64,000 nt of DNA from Dallia pectoralis (GCA_029465975.1 CM055745.1:13470812-13534811); one strand, 5' to 3'; counted from the first letter of the stretch, positions 46,427 to 56,809 are shown. Notes: generated by a model from the letters alone, not told the origin. Translations and numbers: made by a program.

Positions 46427-47404
46427 CTAGCGGTAAAAGAGCAGCAAAGCCGACTCGAGCATCTCCTTGGCTGCACTCCAGCCAACATGTGTCCCATAAC
46501 CATCCCAGGCGAAGGAGACAAAGTCCCCACACTGGTTAGGATCTCCCTGGGGGAAATATCCCCCCCCACCCACACAGTAAGCATCCACCTCTCCCCCTTT
46601 GGGCTTGACTCCGGAGCAGATGGCTGTAGAGGCCCGCTCTGAGTTTATGGCTCTGAAGCTCAGAAAGCCTCCCTCTGTCTCACTTCTGGTGGCCGGGCCG
46701 TAGAACATTTTGCTGGAATCCTTGTCGCCGAGGTCATACACCACGGGGATGGAGGGTCCGTTATCGACCAGGGGAGCGCCAGCATTGTACTTTACCGGGA
46801 AGCGCAGGAAGAGCTGCTGCAGGTTTCCGCCTTGCACGCTGAGGAAGCGTGTCTCCGTGTGGTATCGCATGATGGAGGCAGTGCTCCAGTGGTTCATAGG
46901 AGTGTCGTTGGGCACGTGCCACACCGACATGTCCTCCGCCTGGATGTCGTAGTAGCCGGGGTTCTTAAAGTCGTCGGCCGTGGCGGCCTCTGCGGTGCCG
47001 AAGGTGTTGGTGTTGACCCAGTTGCCTTCGCCCTTTGGCCGGTTGGCGTTGTTACCCTGCTGGCTCGTCCAACGGTCACCCACGGTGCACTTGCCATATA
47101 TGTTGTTCTCGTGCACGCTCGCCACTAGAGTCCAGCCGCCGCCGGCCGTGGTCATGTCGCAGTAGGTCTGGTAGACCACACCTGTGGCCGTGATCAAATA
47201 GTACAACCCGTCCTCGGACTGACTATATCTGTCACGAATTTCCTTGCAGGTTCGGGCAACAAAAACATCCCTGTGTTTTAGCTGATCAAGATGGTTCCAG
47301 GTGATTTTGACTTCTTCTTCTGGAGTTTTTACCTGCCTGGTCGTTACAAAACATGTGTGTTGAGTCATTATCAGAGAGATAACTAGCAAAATAGTCTGAT
47401 TCAT
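46427..47404 (-). CDS. itln: intelectin, intronless complete reading frame
   Basis: The 325-codon frame is full length for intelectins, secreted calcium-dependent lectins that bind exocyclic diols of microbial glycans. A signal peptide (MNQTILLVISLIM) is followed by the fibrinogen-like motif CDMTTAGGGWTLVASVHEN, then the intelectin-specific region with GDRWTSQQG, NPGYYDIQAEDMSVWHVPN, VYDLGDKDSS and CGDFVSFAWDGYGTHVGW, ending LLLFYR. The start is set by the signal peptide and a TATA box 52 bp upstream. Vertebrate intelectin genes normally have several exons; none is split here. By alignment with human ITLN1 (from memory; offset 12 near the C-terminus), ligand His263 is Ala275, Asn260 is Glu272 and Glu274 is Gln286. 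Trp288 and Asp282 are kept (Trp300, Asp294) and Tyr297 is Trp309. Several disulphide cysteines are absent. It is a real gene or a recent retrocopy with altered ligand site. Confidence 0.93.
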   Translation of the reverse strand: MNQTILLVISLIMTQHTCFVTTRQVKTPEEEVKITWNHLDQLKHRDVFVARTCKEIRDRYSQSEDGLYYLITATGVVYQTYCDMTTAGGGWTLVASVHENNIYGKCTVGDRWTSQQGNNANRPKGEGNWVNTNTFGTAEAATADDFKNPGYYDIQAEDMSVWHVPNDTPMNHWSTASIMRYHTETRFLSVQGGNLQQLFLRFPVKYNAGAPLVDNGPSIPVVYDLGDKDSSKMFYGPATRSETEGGFLSFRAINSERASTAICSGVKPKGGEVDAYCVGGGGYFPQGDPNQCGDFVSFAWDGYGTHVGWSAAKEMLESALLLFYR

Positions 47405-47455
47405 ATTGTCTGTTATGCCGTAGTCAGGCTTCTGTGAGGTCTGTTCAACTTCAGG

Positions 47456-47462
47456 TATTTAT
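47456..47462 (-). promoter_or_regulatory. TATA box of the intelectin gene
   Basis: The minus strand reads GGCATAAATACCTG, with the box 52 bp upstream of the ATG. A start site about 30 bp downstream would leave a 5' leader of some 25 nt. Confidence 0.6.
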
Positions 47463-47485
47463 GCCTTTGCCTTTGGTGGTTGTCA

Positions 47486-47720
47486 ATACAAAGGGTGTTT
47501 GCTATGGTGTTGCACAATTCTGGTTATCTAGAAATTCTTGTTTGAGGACCCAGATTTCCTAGTTATATGACCGGTCTCCTGTAATTCGACCATGCAGGGG
47601 TATGGAAAACCATTTCAGAACTGCCAAAGTCATGTTGAAATAAAGGATCTTTGCAAGTGTTGCACAATTCTGGTTTCTCGAAATCCTGATTGGAGGATTC
47701 AGATTTCCTTATAACACTAC
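47486..47720. repeat. direct duplication in the intelectin upstream region
   Basis: GTGTTGCACAATTCTGGTT followed by a GAAAT(C/T)CTTG(A/T)TTGAGGA-like stretch and CAGATTTCCT occurs at about 47505-47565 and 47658-47715. It could be promoter duplication or part of a repeat. Confidence 0.6.
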
Positions 47721-47825
47721 ATCTGGGAACATTGACCCAGGATTCTGGATAACTATTAAATTGGGGTCATGTTGAAAAAGGGATCCTGGACTATATTTGG
47801 TCATGCTAGCTACAGACGATACTGG

Positions 47826-48140
47826 ACTAACACTACAGCCTTCATCCCCTAACAGAACCACCCTCATCCCCCCAACACAACAGCCCTCATGCCCTAACAG
47901 AACCACCCTCATCCCCCGAACACAACCCTCATCCCCTAACAGAACAACCCTCATCCCCTAACAGAACCACCCTCATCCCCTAACAGAACCACCCTCATCC
48001 CCCCAACACAACCCTCATCCCCTAACAGAACCACCCTCATCCCCTAACAGAACCACCCTCATCCCCCCAACACAACAGCCCTCATCCCCTAACAGAACCA
48101 CCCTCATCCCCCCAACACAACAGCCCTCATCCCCTAGCTA
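47826..48140. repeat. minisatellite of CATCCCCTAACAGAACCACC type
   Basis: About 14 units of 16-22 bp mixing CCCTCATCCCCTAACAGAAC and CATCCCCCCAACACAACAGC. The inverted complement, with the same GCTAGCTACAGANGATACTGGA flank, lies at 59090-59490. Confidence 0.95.
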
Positions 48141-48145
48141 CAGAG

Positions 48146-49163
48146 GATACTGGATTGTATTTGTAGGGTGGCCAAGTGAAAAATTTAACAATGCTTTTTC
48201 CGAATGAAACTTATATCGTTGTGTTCGTCTTGAAGACAGGTTTCATAATATTACCTTATATCCAAGCTGCTTGCCGTAGTTTTAAAGAAATCGTGAGAAA
48301 ACAAGCCGATTTTAGGGTGCTTTTTCACCCTAGCTCTTCCTATCCGTTAGTTACAGCGACTATGAACACGTATTTAAAAAAGAATTGCTGCTCGGGTCAA
48401 CGCATAAGTTCCAATATAGTGTTTTCATTTGATTTTTAATTTACACCATAATTTTAATTTATACTTTTTATGAATTCCCAGTTGGGAAATAATTTTTTGA
48501 CACTGTTAGAACAAACTATACACATGCCTGAAATACACACCCATGCTCATATTTTATCGCAAGTGTTATTACTGGTAAAAACTGGTAGAATGGTATTGAC
48601 GCTATAATGTATTTCATTTAGGTGCAACCCTGCGGATGAAAAACACTTTTGTGTGCCATCAATGCAGCCAATCGCTTTAGAAAATCCTAAAATAAATTCA
48701 AATAATTTATACCAGTCTGATCTTGCAGCACCATGTCATTAACCGAATTATAATTAATAACTATTCATTGTAAAGGGTTTTGCATTATTCACCTGGAATG
48801 CTGTGGAGCTCTTCTTTAATGTCTCTCACTGGTTTGTGTCCAGGGAACACTACAAACACGTTTAATATAACGGCTCTGCATACAGTGGCTGTACTAAAAC
48901 TGCCCTAAAACTGACGTTTGCAAAAAACGTAATGCGACACAAATAATCTGCTTGGATGTGAGAGCATGTCCACGATGGGTTACATTAGTGATATGAGGAT
49001 GGATAAGGTTATGTACATATCTGATAGACTGTAAAGAAAAACCATCCCGCTCAGATAGGAAGTTATCTGGAAATTAAAATGCATCTAGTCGGGTTTCCTC
49101 AATATCATCTCCTGACATATTTTTAACTCCCTGTGAAGTAATACAGCTTTTTCATCTGCAGGA
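48146..49163. other. unassigned stretch with possible transposase scraps
   Basis: A plus-strand frame at 48176-48439 (87 codons) resembles nothing I know. At 48622-48740 the frame CNPADEKHFCVPSMQPIALE has a coding look and could be the end of a DNA transposase, but it is too short to name. Confidence 0.35.
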
Positions 49164-49385
49164 TCAACAAATGGACATGTCATGACAGAAGGGAGACAAA
49201 GGCAGAAAGAAACATGATCTTCTATTTGAGTTCTCAGCCAATTCAAGTCTCAGGGCAGTCAGGCCAGATAAAACCCTGGTGACTGAGACATCTGGGACGG
49301 TGTTATTTGGGATGAAGGTACAGCAAGCAGAACCAAACAGTATAACAAATGTGGCCCTATTGGGCCAGCAGCATATCCAGGACAA
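49164..49385 (-). pseudogene. retroviral-type envelope TM fragment
   Basis: The 73-codon minus-strand frame contains FGSACCTFIPNNTVPD followed by VTRVLSGLTALRLELAENS. A double cysteine in this setting is typical of the transmembrane subunit of retroviral envelopes. Fusion peptide, membrane anchor and the surface subunit are not present, so it encodes no working protein. It lies outside the retroviral provirus at 49451-55744, across a minisatellite, and so is probably the remnant of a different insertion. Confidence 0.5.
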
Positions 49386-49450
49386 TCCTATTCTGCCAGG
49401 CCATAAGGCTGGTTACGCCATAAGGCTGGTTACGCCATAAGGCTGGTTAC
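49386..49450. repeat. 17 bp minisatellite, left part
   Basis: Units GTTACGCCATAAGGCTG. The array continues at 55745-55878 on the other side of the provirus; its GTTAC is the target duplication. Confidence 0.95.
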
Positions 49451-50182
49451 TGTCGTGGAAATTTTAGACTTTAATCGCTGAATTCGAACTTAAAGTAAGA
49501 CGCACGAGAGTATGTTACAGTTTGACACTTTTAACAGGTTTAATTGCAAGTAAGAAACCATTTCTCAAATACAGGTTTAAGCTTTTGCATTGATCAGATC
49601 AATCCCTATGGCAAGCTTAAAGAATAGGTTTGAGGAAAGTCTTCATCAGACAACAGGACAATAACCTGTGCTGGATCAGACTGACCTGATGAGATAGAAG
49701 TTCACACAGTATTTATGGAGAATCAGTAACGCACATACTTGACACACAGTATTGATGGAAGACAGATGAGGTCCTTAGAAGTAGGCAGGACAGTTCGGGT
49801 TGCACAAGGGGGATGTCAAAACCTGACCCCTGTGCCTCAAGCAGTATGAGTGGAGACCACATGTGGTCATCAGATAACCACCAGGTCATTGCCTCATGAA
49901 CTTAAGGAGGAGGTCAACTGCCTTTGTTGTTCTTAACAGACAAAGGCCCATACAATTCCTACCAGCCAAGCCGCAAAGTTACTTAGTGACATCTATTTCC
50001 TCCCCAGGACCTTTCTTGAGGTCAATAGGTCAATAGACATGTGTCCCCTATCATAAGACTTAATTCCAGAGAAACAGAAGGTTTATCCTAAACATTCTTT
50101 CCTCTGTGCCTTTTGGCCTAAACAACATCTATAAGACTTACATGTTAATAAACTTCTTGAGTAATCATAAAATTCCATAACA
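49451..50182 (-). mobile_element. 3' LTR of the provirus
   Basis: Sense strand begins TGTTATGGAATTTTATG and ends TTTCCACGACA. Contains CATAAATAC, TATA-like, and ATTAAA. Matches 55018-55744 nearly base for base. Confidence 0.92.
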
Positions 50183-50627
50183 ATCTGCCCTTTTTAACAT
50201 TATAAACCCTTAATCATGTTAAACAATTTAAGTGTGTCAACTCTAAATTTTAAGAGTGTCAACTCTAAATTTTAGTTCACTCAAGCTTACTAATTACTCA
50301 TAACCAATCAGGAATATATGGATCCACCACTGTCATATGTCTAAACTGTAACCTGTTAAGAAAAATACATTTACCAAACATAGTACACAATCAATTCAAA
50401 TAATCCAATGTCAGTACAGTACTTAGCAACATTCAACAGTGTCATTTTCATATTCTGGATTTCTAGTCCTCCATCTAGTGTGTGAGGAACTAATCATTAA
50501 GCATATTAGAAAAAAACATCAGTAAATATGTTGGCACTCTTTGATCACCAGAAACATTCACATGACAGATCATTGAGTCATTATTGCTAACACATTCAGT
50601 ACTGTTTATAAGTGAAGAAACATCAGG

Positions 50628-50924
50628 TCAAGGTCCACATATATGTAATGTAATTTTAGGGTCAGTCATAATGAACCATTCCTCATTGGGTTGGCAGTTG
50701 CTTACATTACATGATATCTGTTTTTGTAACAGCCCCTGAGATCGGGCTTTAACGCCTTTCTCAATACCTATCTTATTCAAGTTTACATTTGGTTTGTAAT
50801 GTTGTAGGTCAGAGAACCACAGTAAAATTACAACAATGAGACTAAAAGCAAGATGTAATGCGATGTTGCATCTCATTCCCCCAATCCTCCTGTAGGGGTT
50901 CCATGGTCGTCTCACTGGTTCCAT
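50628..50924 (-). pseudogene. possible envelope N-terminal remnant
   Basis: A 98-codon minus-strand frame has a basic start, one strong hydrophobic segment (ALHLAFSLIVVILLWF), and cysteines plus NVS further on, in the place where env begins. It then stops. No surface-subunit or transmembrane domain can be identified downstream, so most of env is deleted. Assignment rests on position and the hydrophobic segment only. Confidence 0.4.
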
Positions 50925-52829
50925 GATATGCAGGCTGTGTTGGTTTCTCTGATTACTGCTGACTGTGTTGGGGGTCAGAGGTTGCTAGCACGTGACCCGT
51001 TCAAACAGAAATTAGGATACTTATTCCTTGCCTGTATTCTCCAGAGGTGGAGCCTTTTTCTCTTTACAGTCCATAACTTCCTTGAAAAGTGTACAAAAAC
51101 ATTCACACAATTTAGTAATTGCCTTCTTTGTGGTCTGGATGACACGTTTTTCCTTGGTTCTGGTTTGACCTTTTCTGTGGTCTGTACCTAAAGTCATTCA
51201 GTTAGCTTCTGATATGTGTGTGTGTGTGTGTGTGTGTGTGGGGGTAGGGCTCAGATGCTCTGCTCCAGTTGTTCATGGTCCAACCTGTTGATTTTTAATG
51301 CGACACAACCTGCAAACAGTTATTGCATTCCATGTGTCAGTTAACATCTTTAACAATAGAATGACATTGTGTTTACTGCTCAGATTTAATTTTGCTAAGC
51401 CAAATACATTTGTAATAGCTATTCTCCTCAACCATTCAAATGTTTAGACATTCTATCAAATTAAACACTTCAATTGCCTGAAATCCAAATTTAACAAATG
51501 CTATATTCTTGAATATGTTTATTACGTCACTTCCCCTCGTTTTCTCCTTCAGTTCATCAACAATGGAGAAAACAAACTACTGTCATAGACAAACTTGTTA
51601 AATTTATCTAAGATAAAACACATGACTAAAATATGGTTTATGACCAGCCATCTGTTAGCTCTGGGCTGAGCCACCTCACAATCACACAGTAAACCAGCCC
51701 CCCCCTCTAAATAAGCAACTTGGGTGTGCCCCCTCTTTTTGAGCCAGAGAAGCACCCCAGGGAGGGTCAAAGAAAAGTTCATAAACACCCCTAAATTAGC
51801 AGAAACCATCTCTAGACAGGCAGACAAAGAGTTACAGTTAACTTTCTGCCCTTTTAACAATCAAGAACTCAGAATGTCTTAAACATGTTACTCAAAATAG
51901 CCGAAAGCCAATAATAAAAATAAAAGTGTGTTTCAGAAATACACTTAACCCACATGGTCATTCATTATATCATCATGCCAACATTTATAGGAACAAATCC
52001 AAATGTCCTTATTCAACTTCACAAAACGAATAACCATAGCATATAACTAGAATATAATCTCCCTATAACCTAGAATGTAGTCCTCCTACAAAACAAACAA
52101 AATGGAACATATAGTATTCCAGGTAAAAACATGCAGAGTTATAATCGGAAATACTCTTAATTATGTCATTAGCGCAAATGTTACATAAGGCCTAAAAACA
52201 AACAATAATATAAAATAGGAATTCCTCGTGCACAGGAAAACCTGAAAATAAATGTGTCGACAAAACTTTGGCCTGGGACCCCTGTCCCAACTTCATGAAG
52301 CTTTACCCCAGATCATGCATGAATCACACCTAGGTCATTTTAATATGATATTTGCGTACGCGTACGAACGACCCTGGACAGCGAAAAATAAGACCTCTCA
52401 CTAACAATGAGCTGATTTCTACTGAGAATTTACCCTGACAGTAGCTATATATGCAGTCCCCTAGTTGTAACCGGTAAACTAGGGACAATGAGATATCAAC
52501 CATCATGGGTCCAGTCACGCTCCCCGAGCTGCACGGACCTGACAAACCCCATTTATCAGGCGATACGCAATGTACGCTACACTACGCTAAACACCTAACT
52601 TTAAGCGTAAGCATAGTGCCAAGACACCGGTACTCCTCCCCAGTGGAACGAAAATCTCACACAACCATACGTCTGCATATCAACTCAAAACACAGAATAG
52701 ACAAGTCTTCACTAAAAATTCGAACAAAATTACTTTTACTGTAAATACTGACATAATTAACTAATTACAGGATAACATAATGGTTTGATCTCACCGGGTT
52801 GATGTTTTCCTGCCCGTCCCCTCTGACCG
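50925..52829 (-). other. provirus interior without recognisable pol
   Basis: About 1.9 kb on the minus strand between gag and the env-like frame. I find no protease DTG/DSG, RT YxDD or integrase motif. A 103-codon frame at 51549-51860 is of unknown nature. A TG microsatellite of about 12 units lies at 51217-51240. Pol has been deleted or replaced. Confidence 0.6.
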
Positions 52830-54395
52830 TCAGTACCCCCGTCCGTGGCAGCCATGGGTCCTGTGACGCTCCATTTCGTTGTCTGCTGTTGTGCCATCAC
52901 CGTCTCCCATACTGTCTCTGTTCCCATGGTAATAGTCTCTAGTGTCCGGCACAGTGCAGTCACGAGCCCAGTGTCCAAATGCACCACAGTTGAAACAGCT
53001 ATCAGAGTTGGGACTTTGGCTGGAGTTATCATCACCCTGGTGTCTGTATTGTCCTCTCCTGCTTGCTCTCCGTCTCCGTCTCCCTCCTGAGTAGCCTCTG
53101 CTGTAGAAGTCCAGTTGGGCCATCTGAATTTGCGTTTCACGCTCCCGTCTTTCTTCGGTCTGTTTGTACAACTGGTCCTCGTAGACTCTTTCAGCGTGCT
53201 TAAAATACGGCCAGACGGTTTCCATGCGACCCTCATCCAGGTCTACACAGTGGTTTTGAATGTGCTTCCTAATGTCTGGTAGAAGGCCTGCAACTAACCT
53301 CATTTTACACTGTTGCTCCCAGGCCGACTCTTCATCACCGTCCGGTCTCTTTCCCATTCCGCTGTGTAACTCAAAAGCTTTTTCAAGTCTATTCCTGTAG
53401 TCTGAAACTTTCTCGCCCAGTGTCTGTTTACAATCAGAGATCTTTTCCCAGTTCATTCGCTTAGGAAAAGCAGCGATAAGTCCAGTGCTCAGCTGTTCCA
53501 CAGCACTCCGGTAGTCAGAGTGCGCATCCCAATTGAACATAATGTTTCTCTCGCTGGGCCAGTTTCTTTTCACTCTCCCCCATTTTAGTTGCAAGGCCTT
53601 CATCAAAATCGTTTCAATCTCCACAGAGGTCGGTCTATATTGATTCACGATCTGTAGAAACACACGGACAAATTCCTCTCCACCTTCTGTTTCTGGGTCA
53701 GGTAGTGTAGAAGCCACGTCTCTCAGGTCGGCGGGTGAACACGGTCTGTAGACTAGTATAGTCGCTAGGTTATCCGTGTCTCCTCCACCAGCTGGGTTGG
53801 CTACCTCCACCATAGGGAATTGCCCGGCATCAATGCTGTGTTGTTCTCTGGGACAGGCCGCAGTAGTACTCTGGGTCCTCTCAGCGGCGTGTGAAACTCT
53901 GTCGAGGCCGATTACGGATGGGTAGAGTCCTCCTCCGGGAATGTTCTCCATCAGGTCTGATACTGTTGGCATAGTTGGTACCGCTGGGGCTGTTGTGGTA
54001 ACGCCGCGATAGGGTGGGGGTCGGTCAGCAGGAGGACAGGCAGCATCAACCTGGTTGGGACAAGCTAGAACACACCGATTAACAAGCCCCGTGCTACACC
54101 GCTTAGCCCGTATATCAGTCTGCTCTCTCCACTTATTATATGCCTTCCAATCAACTTTCTGCCGATTACCCCGTGAAACCTTAATTTTACCCTGTTCAAA
54201 ATCCTCCAACTTGTCTTTCAACAACAGTATCTGTCTCTGACTAAAACTGCCATCAGCAGGAAATCCCAATAACTCCCACAGGTCTAATTGTTCGCATGTC
54301 CAGTCTCCGTATTTGTCCGTCATTATTTTAGCCGGTCCAACAACGTAACGTTCAGTATCCACCGAAGGTTTAACAATACACATGTAATTACCCAT
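52830..54395 (-). CDS. gag: retroviral gag polyprotein, intact
   Basis: The frame has 521 codons without a break, the normal size for a simple-retrovirus gag. It starts MGN, a myristoylation context. A PPPY late-domain motif is at residues 126-129 after a matrix-like region. The capsid-like part includes LQIVNQYRP and KISDCKQTLGEKVSDYRNRL. A basic stretch (GGRRRRRASRRGQ) precedes one zinc knuckle CFNCGAFGHWARDC (residues 467-480, C-x2-C-x4-H-x4-C). One knuckle, PPPY and a proline-type primer site fit the gamma/epsilon-like fish retroviruses. Gag would drive particle assembly at the membrane. Without pol only immature particles could form. Confidence 0.88.
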   Translation of the reverse strand: MGNYMCIVKPSVDTERYVVGPAKIMTDKYGDWTCEQLDLWELLGFPADGSFSQRQILLLKDKLEDFEQGKIKVSRGNRQKVDWKAYNKWREQTDIRAKRCSTGLVNRCVLACPNQVDAACPPADRPPPYRGVTTTAPAVPTMPTVSDLMENIPGGGLYPSVIGLDRVSHAAERTQSTTAACPREQHSIDAGQFPMVEVANPAGGGDTDNLATILVYRPCSPADLRDVASTLPDPETEGGEEFVRVFLQIVNQYRPTSVEIETILMKALQLKWGRVKRNWPSERNIMFNWDAHSDYRSAVEQLSTGLIAAFPKRMNWEKISDCKQTLGEKVSDYRNRLEKAFELHSGMGKRPDGDEESAWEQQCKMRLVAGLLPDIRKHIQNHCVDLDEGRMETVWPYFKHAERVYEDQLYKQTEERRERETQIQMAQLDFYSRGYSGGRRRRRASRRGQYRHQGDDNSSQSPNSDSCFNCGAFGHWARDCTVPDTRDYYHGNRDSMGDGDGTTADNEMERHRTHGCHGRGY

Positions 54396-54996
54396 GTTGT
54401 TATCGATATTTAAGACGAAAATCTAATTTTAGCCTATAATGAAGTCTCCTATAGGTGTTAATGAACTCGTCAGTTCTTTAAGCGAGATCCTGAATAACCG
54501 AGCCGTCTCACCGCACCCAGATAACCTATATTGAACAGCATTTTATTCCTACTGTATACAGGTATTAACACTTCATACAGGTAAATATTTCTCCAGTCTG
54601 GCGCTCTCCACTCACCCATTTGTTGAGGAGGATTGGAGCTGCAGAAATGAATAATTCCTGACGTGCACGTTTTACCAGACCAAAATCAACAAATACCCGA
54701 TTAGAAGTACTGTTTTCCATTTTTAAGCCAAGTTTAAAATCTTACAATAACCTTACGAATTAAGTCAAAATTAACGAGCCTATTTTGTTAATTTATCAAA
54801 ACCGTTGTCAAACTGTCGTCCAACATTGTCCCAATTCAGCATTTTTAGGTCCTTGAGTTTCAAAATTCTGTTATAGAATCACATATCTCCAAAGACAGTC
54901 CTGGCCTGTTATTTTTTCAAAAAAAAATAAAAAAATTATATCGCTCTTTAGGATATGTAGCCTGTTTTGGAAAAAATACGGATTACTTTGTTAAGA

Positions 54997-55015
54997 ATCT
55001 CGGACGATGCCCCCA
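54997..55015 (-). promoter_or_regulatory. retroviral primer-binding site
   Basis: Two bases after the 5' LTR the minus strand reads TGGGGGCATCGTCCGAGAT. This is the TGGGGG...CGTCCG...GAT layout of the proline-tRNA site with one extra A and one change. Confidence 0.7.
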
Positions 55016-55017
55016 AA

Positions 55018-55744
55018 TGTCGTGGAAATTTTAGACTTTAATCGCTGAATTCGAACTTAAAGTAAGACGCACGAGAGTATGTTACAGTTTGACACTTTTA
55101 ACAGGTTTAATTGCAAGTAAGAAACCATTTCTCAAATACAGGTTTAAGCTTTTGCATTGATCAGATCAATCCCTATGGCAAGCTTAAAGAATAGGTTTGA
55201 GGAAAGTCTTCATCAGACAACAGGACAATAACCTGTGCTGGATCAGACTGACCTGATGAGATAGAAGTTCACACAGTATTTATGGAGAATCAGTAACGCA
55301 CATACTTGACACACAGTATTGATGGAAGACAGATGAGGTCCTTAGAAGTAGGCAGGACAGTTCGGGTTGCACAAGGGGGATGTCAAAACCTGACCCCTGT
55401 GCCTCAAGCAGTATGAGTGGAGACCACATGTGGTCATCAGATAACCACCAGGTCATTGCCTCATGAACTTAAGGAGGAGGTCAACTGCCTTTGTTGTTCT
55501 TAACAGACAAAGGCCCATACAATTCCTACCAGCCAAGCCGCAAAGTTACTTAGTGACATCTATTTCCTCCCCAGGACCTTTCTTGAGGTCAATAGGTCAA
55601 TAGACATGTGTCCCCTATCATAAGACTTAATTCCAGAGAAACAGAAGGCTTATCCTAAACATTCTTTCCTCTGTGCCTTTTGGCCTAAACAACATCTATA
55701 AGACTTACATGTTAATAAACTTCCATAACATAAAATTCCATAAC
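55018..55744 (-). mobile_element. 5' LTR of the provirus
   Basis: Near-identical to 49451-50182. The first base of the sense-strand TG is missing next to the target duplication. A short block near the U3 start differs (TTCCATAACATAAAAT in place of TTCTTGAGTAATCATAAAAT). Confidence 0.92.
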
Positions 55745-55878
55745 GTTACGCCATAAGGCTGGTTACGCCATAAGGCTGGTTACGCCATAAGGCTGGTTAC
55801 GCCATAAGGCTGGTTACGCCATAAGGCTGGTTACGCCATAAGGCTGGTTACGCCATAAGGCTGGTTACGCCATAAGGC
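55745..55878. repeat. 17 bp minisatellite, right part, eight units
   Basis: Perfect GTTACGCCATAAGGCTG units, continuing 49386-49450. Confidence 0.97.
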
Positions 55879-55899
55879 TGCTCATGGAGGACAGCAACA

Positions 55900-56262
55900 G
55901 TGAAGATACATTATAATACCATACATACTGTACATACAATATACATTATATTACCATACATACTGTACATACAATATACATTATAATACCATACATACTG
56001 TACATACAATATACATTATAATACCATACATACTGTACATACAAGATACATTATAATACCATACATACTAAACATATAAGATACATTATAATACCATCCA
56101 ACTGTACATACAATATACATTATAATACCGTACATACTGTACATACAAGATACATTATAATACCATGCATACTGTACATATAAGATACATTATAATACCA
56201 TACATACTAAACATATAAGATACATTATAATACCATACATACTGTACGTACAAGATACATTA
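55900..56262. repeat. about 35 bp minisatellite, ten units
   Basis: Units contain ATACCATACATACTGTACAT and ACAATATACATTATA, with variants TACTAAACATATAAGATAC. AT-rich and palindrome-poor. Confidence 0.95.
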
Positions 56263-56476
56263 TGTACTTCCTGTCTCCCTCCTGGTAATGTTCTAACCTG
56301 TGTACTTCCTGTCTCCCTCCTGGTAATGTTCTAACACGTGTACTTCCGGTCTACCTTCTGGTAACGTTCTAACTTGTGTACTTCCTGTCTCCCTCCTGGT
56401 AACGTTCTAACACGTGTACTTCCTGTCTCCCTCCTGGTAACGTTATAACCTGTGTGCTTCCTGTCTCCCTCCTGGG
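56263..56476. repeat. about 38 bp minisatellite, five to six units
   Basis: Units contain GTACTTCCTGTCTCCCTCCT and GGTAA(T/C)GTTCTAACCTGT. Confidence 0.95.
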
Positions 56477-56542
56477 GGATTAAAGTGCAAAATAACAAAA
56501 CAAAAAGTGAACAAGCCGCTTGAGTGAATCGTGCTGCTGCTT

Positions 56543-56809
56543 TTATTTTTCCGTCTTCATGTTGAGTGACAGGAAAACCAACAGGTTAACCTTGTCAGGT
56601 TTCACCGAGGATCTTAACGGCGTGACGATGTTGCCAGCCGCACTGAATACACGCTCCGATGGAGTGCTCGTAGCGCATATAGACATATATTTGCTGGCAA
56701 CTTTTGACAGAAGAGGGAATCGAGCCTGATTATCCCGCCACCAGGCAAGCGGATCAGAGTGCAGATCGAGGGATTCCTCCTGCAAATACCTTGCGACTTC
56801 AGTGTACAT
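56543..56809 (-). pseudogene. hAT transposase C-terminal dimerisation domain
   Basis: Minus strand reads EVARYLQEESLDLHSDPLAWW, then FPLLSKVASKYMSICATSTPSERVFSAAGNI and KPDKVNLLVFLSLN. These are the hallmark words of the hAT C-terminal (ZBED1-like) dimerisation region; TPSERVFS is diagnostic. The frame is open for 88 codons but the catalytic domain upstream has been replaced by the minisatellite at 56806-57716. Whether it ever served a host gene cannot be told. Confidence 0.85.

Larger units (their letters stand above)
49451..55744 (-). mobile_element. young endogenous retrovirus, gag intact, pol missing
   Basis: LTRs at 49451-50182 (3') and 55018-55744 (5') are nearly identical: one clear substitution and a small changed block at the U3 start. 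Target duplication GTTAC lies at 49446-49450 and 55745-55749. Minus-strand order: 5' LTR, primer site, gag, about 1.9 kb without recognisable protease, RT or integrase, a short envelope-like start, a purine tract (AAAAAGGGCAGA, about 50184-50197) and the 3' LTR. At 6.29 kb it is shorter than a complete simple retrovirus. The primer site is close to, but not identical with, the proline-tRNA type. It cannot replicate alone. Confidence 0.9.

Noticed and set aside
48176..48439. 87-codon frame upstream of the provirus
   Set aside because: Looks coding in composition but matches nothing I recognise, and no splice or promoter signal supports it.
51549..51860. 103-codon frame as retroviral pol or accessory gene
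   Set aside because: No catalytic or structural motif; left as unknown inside the provirus.
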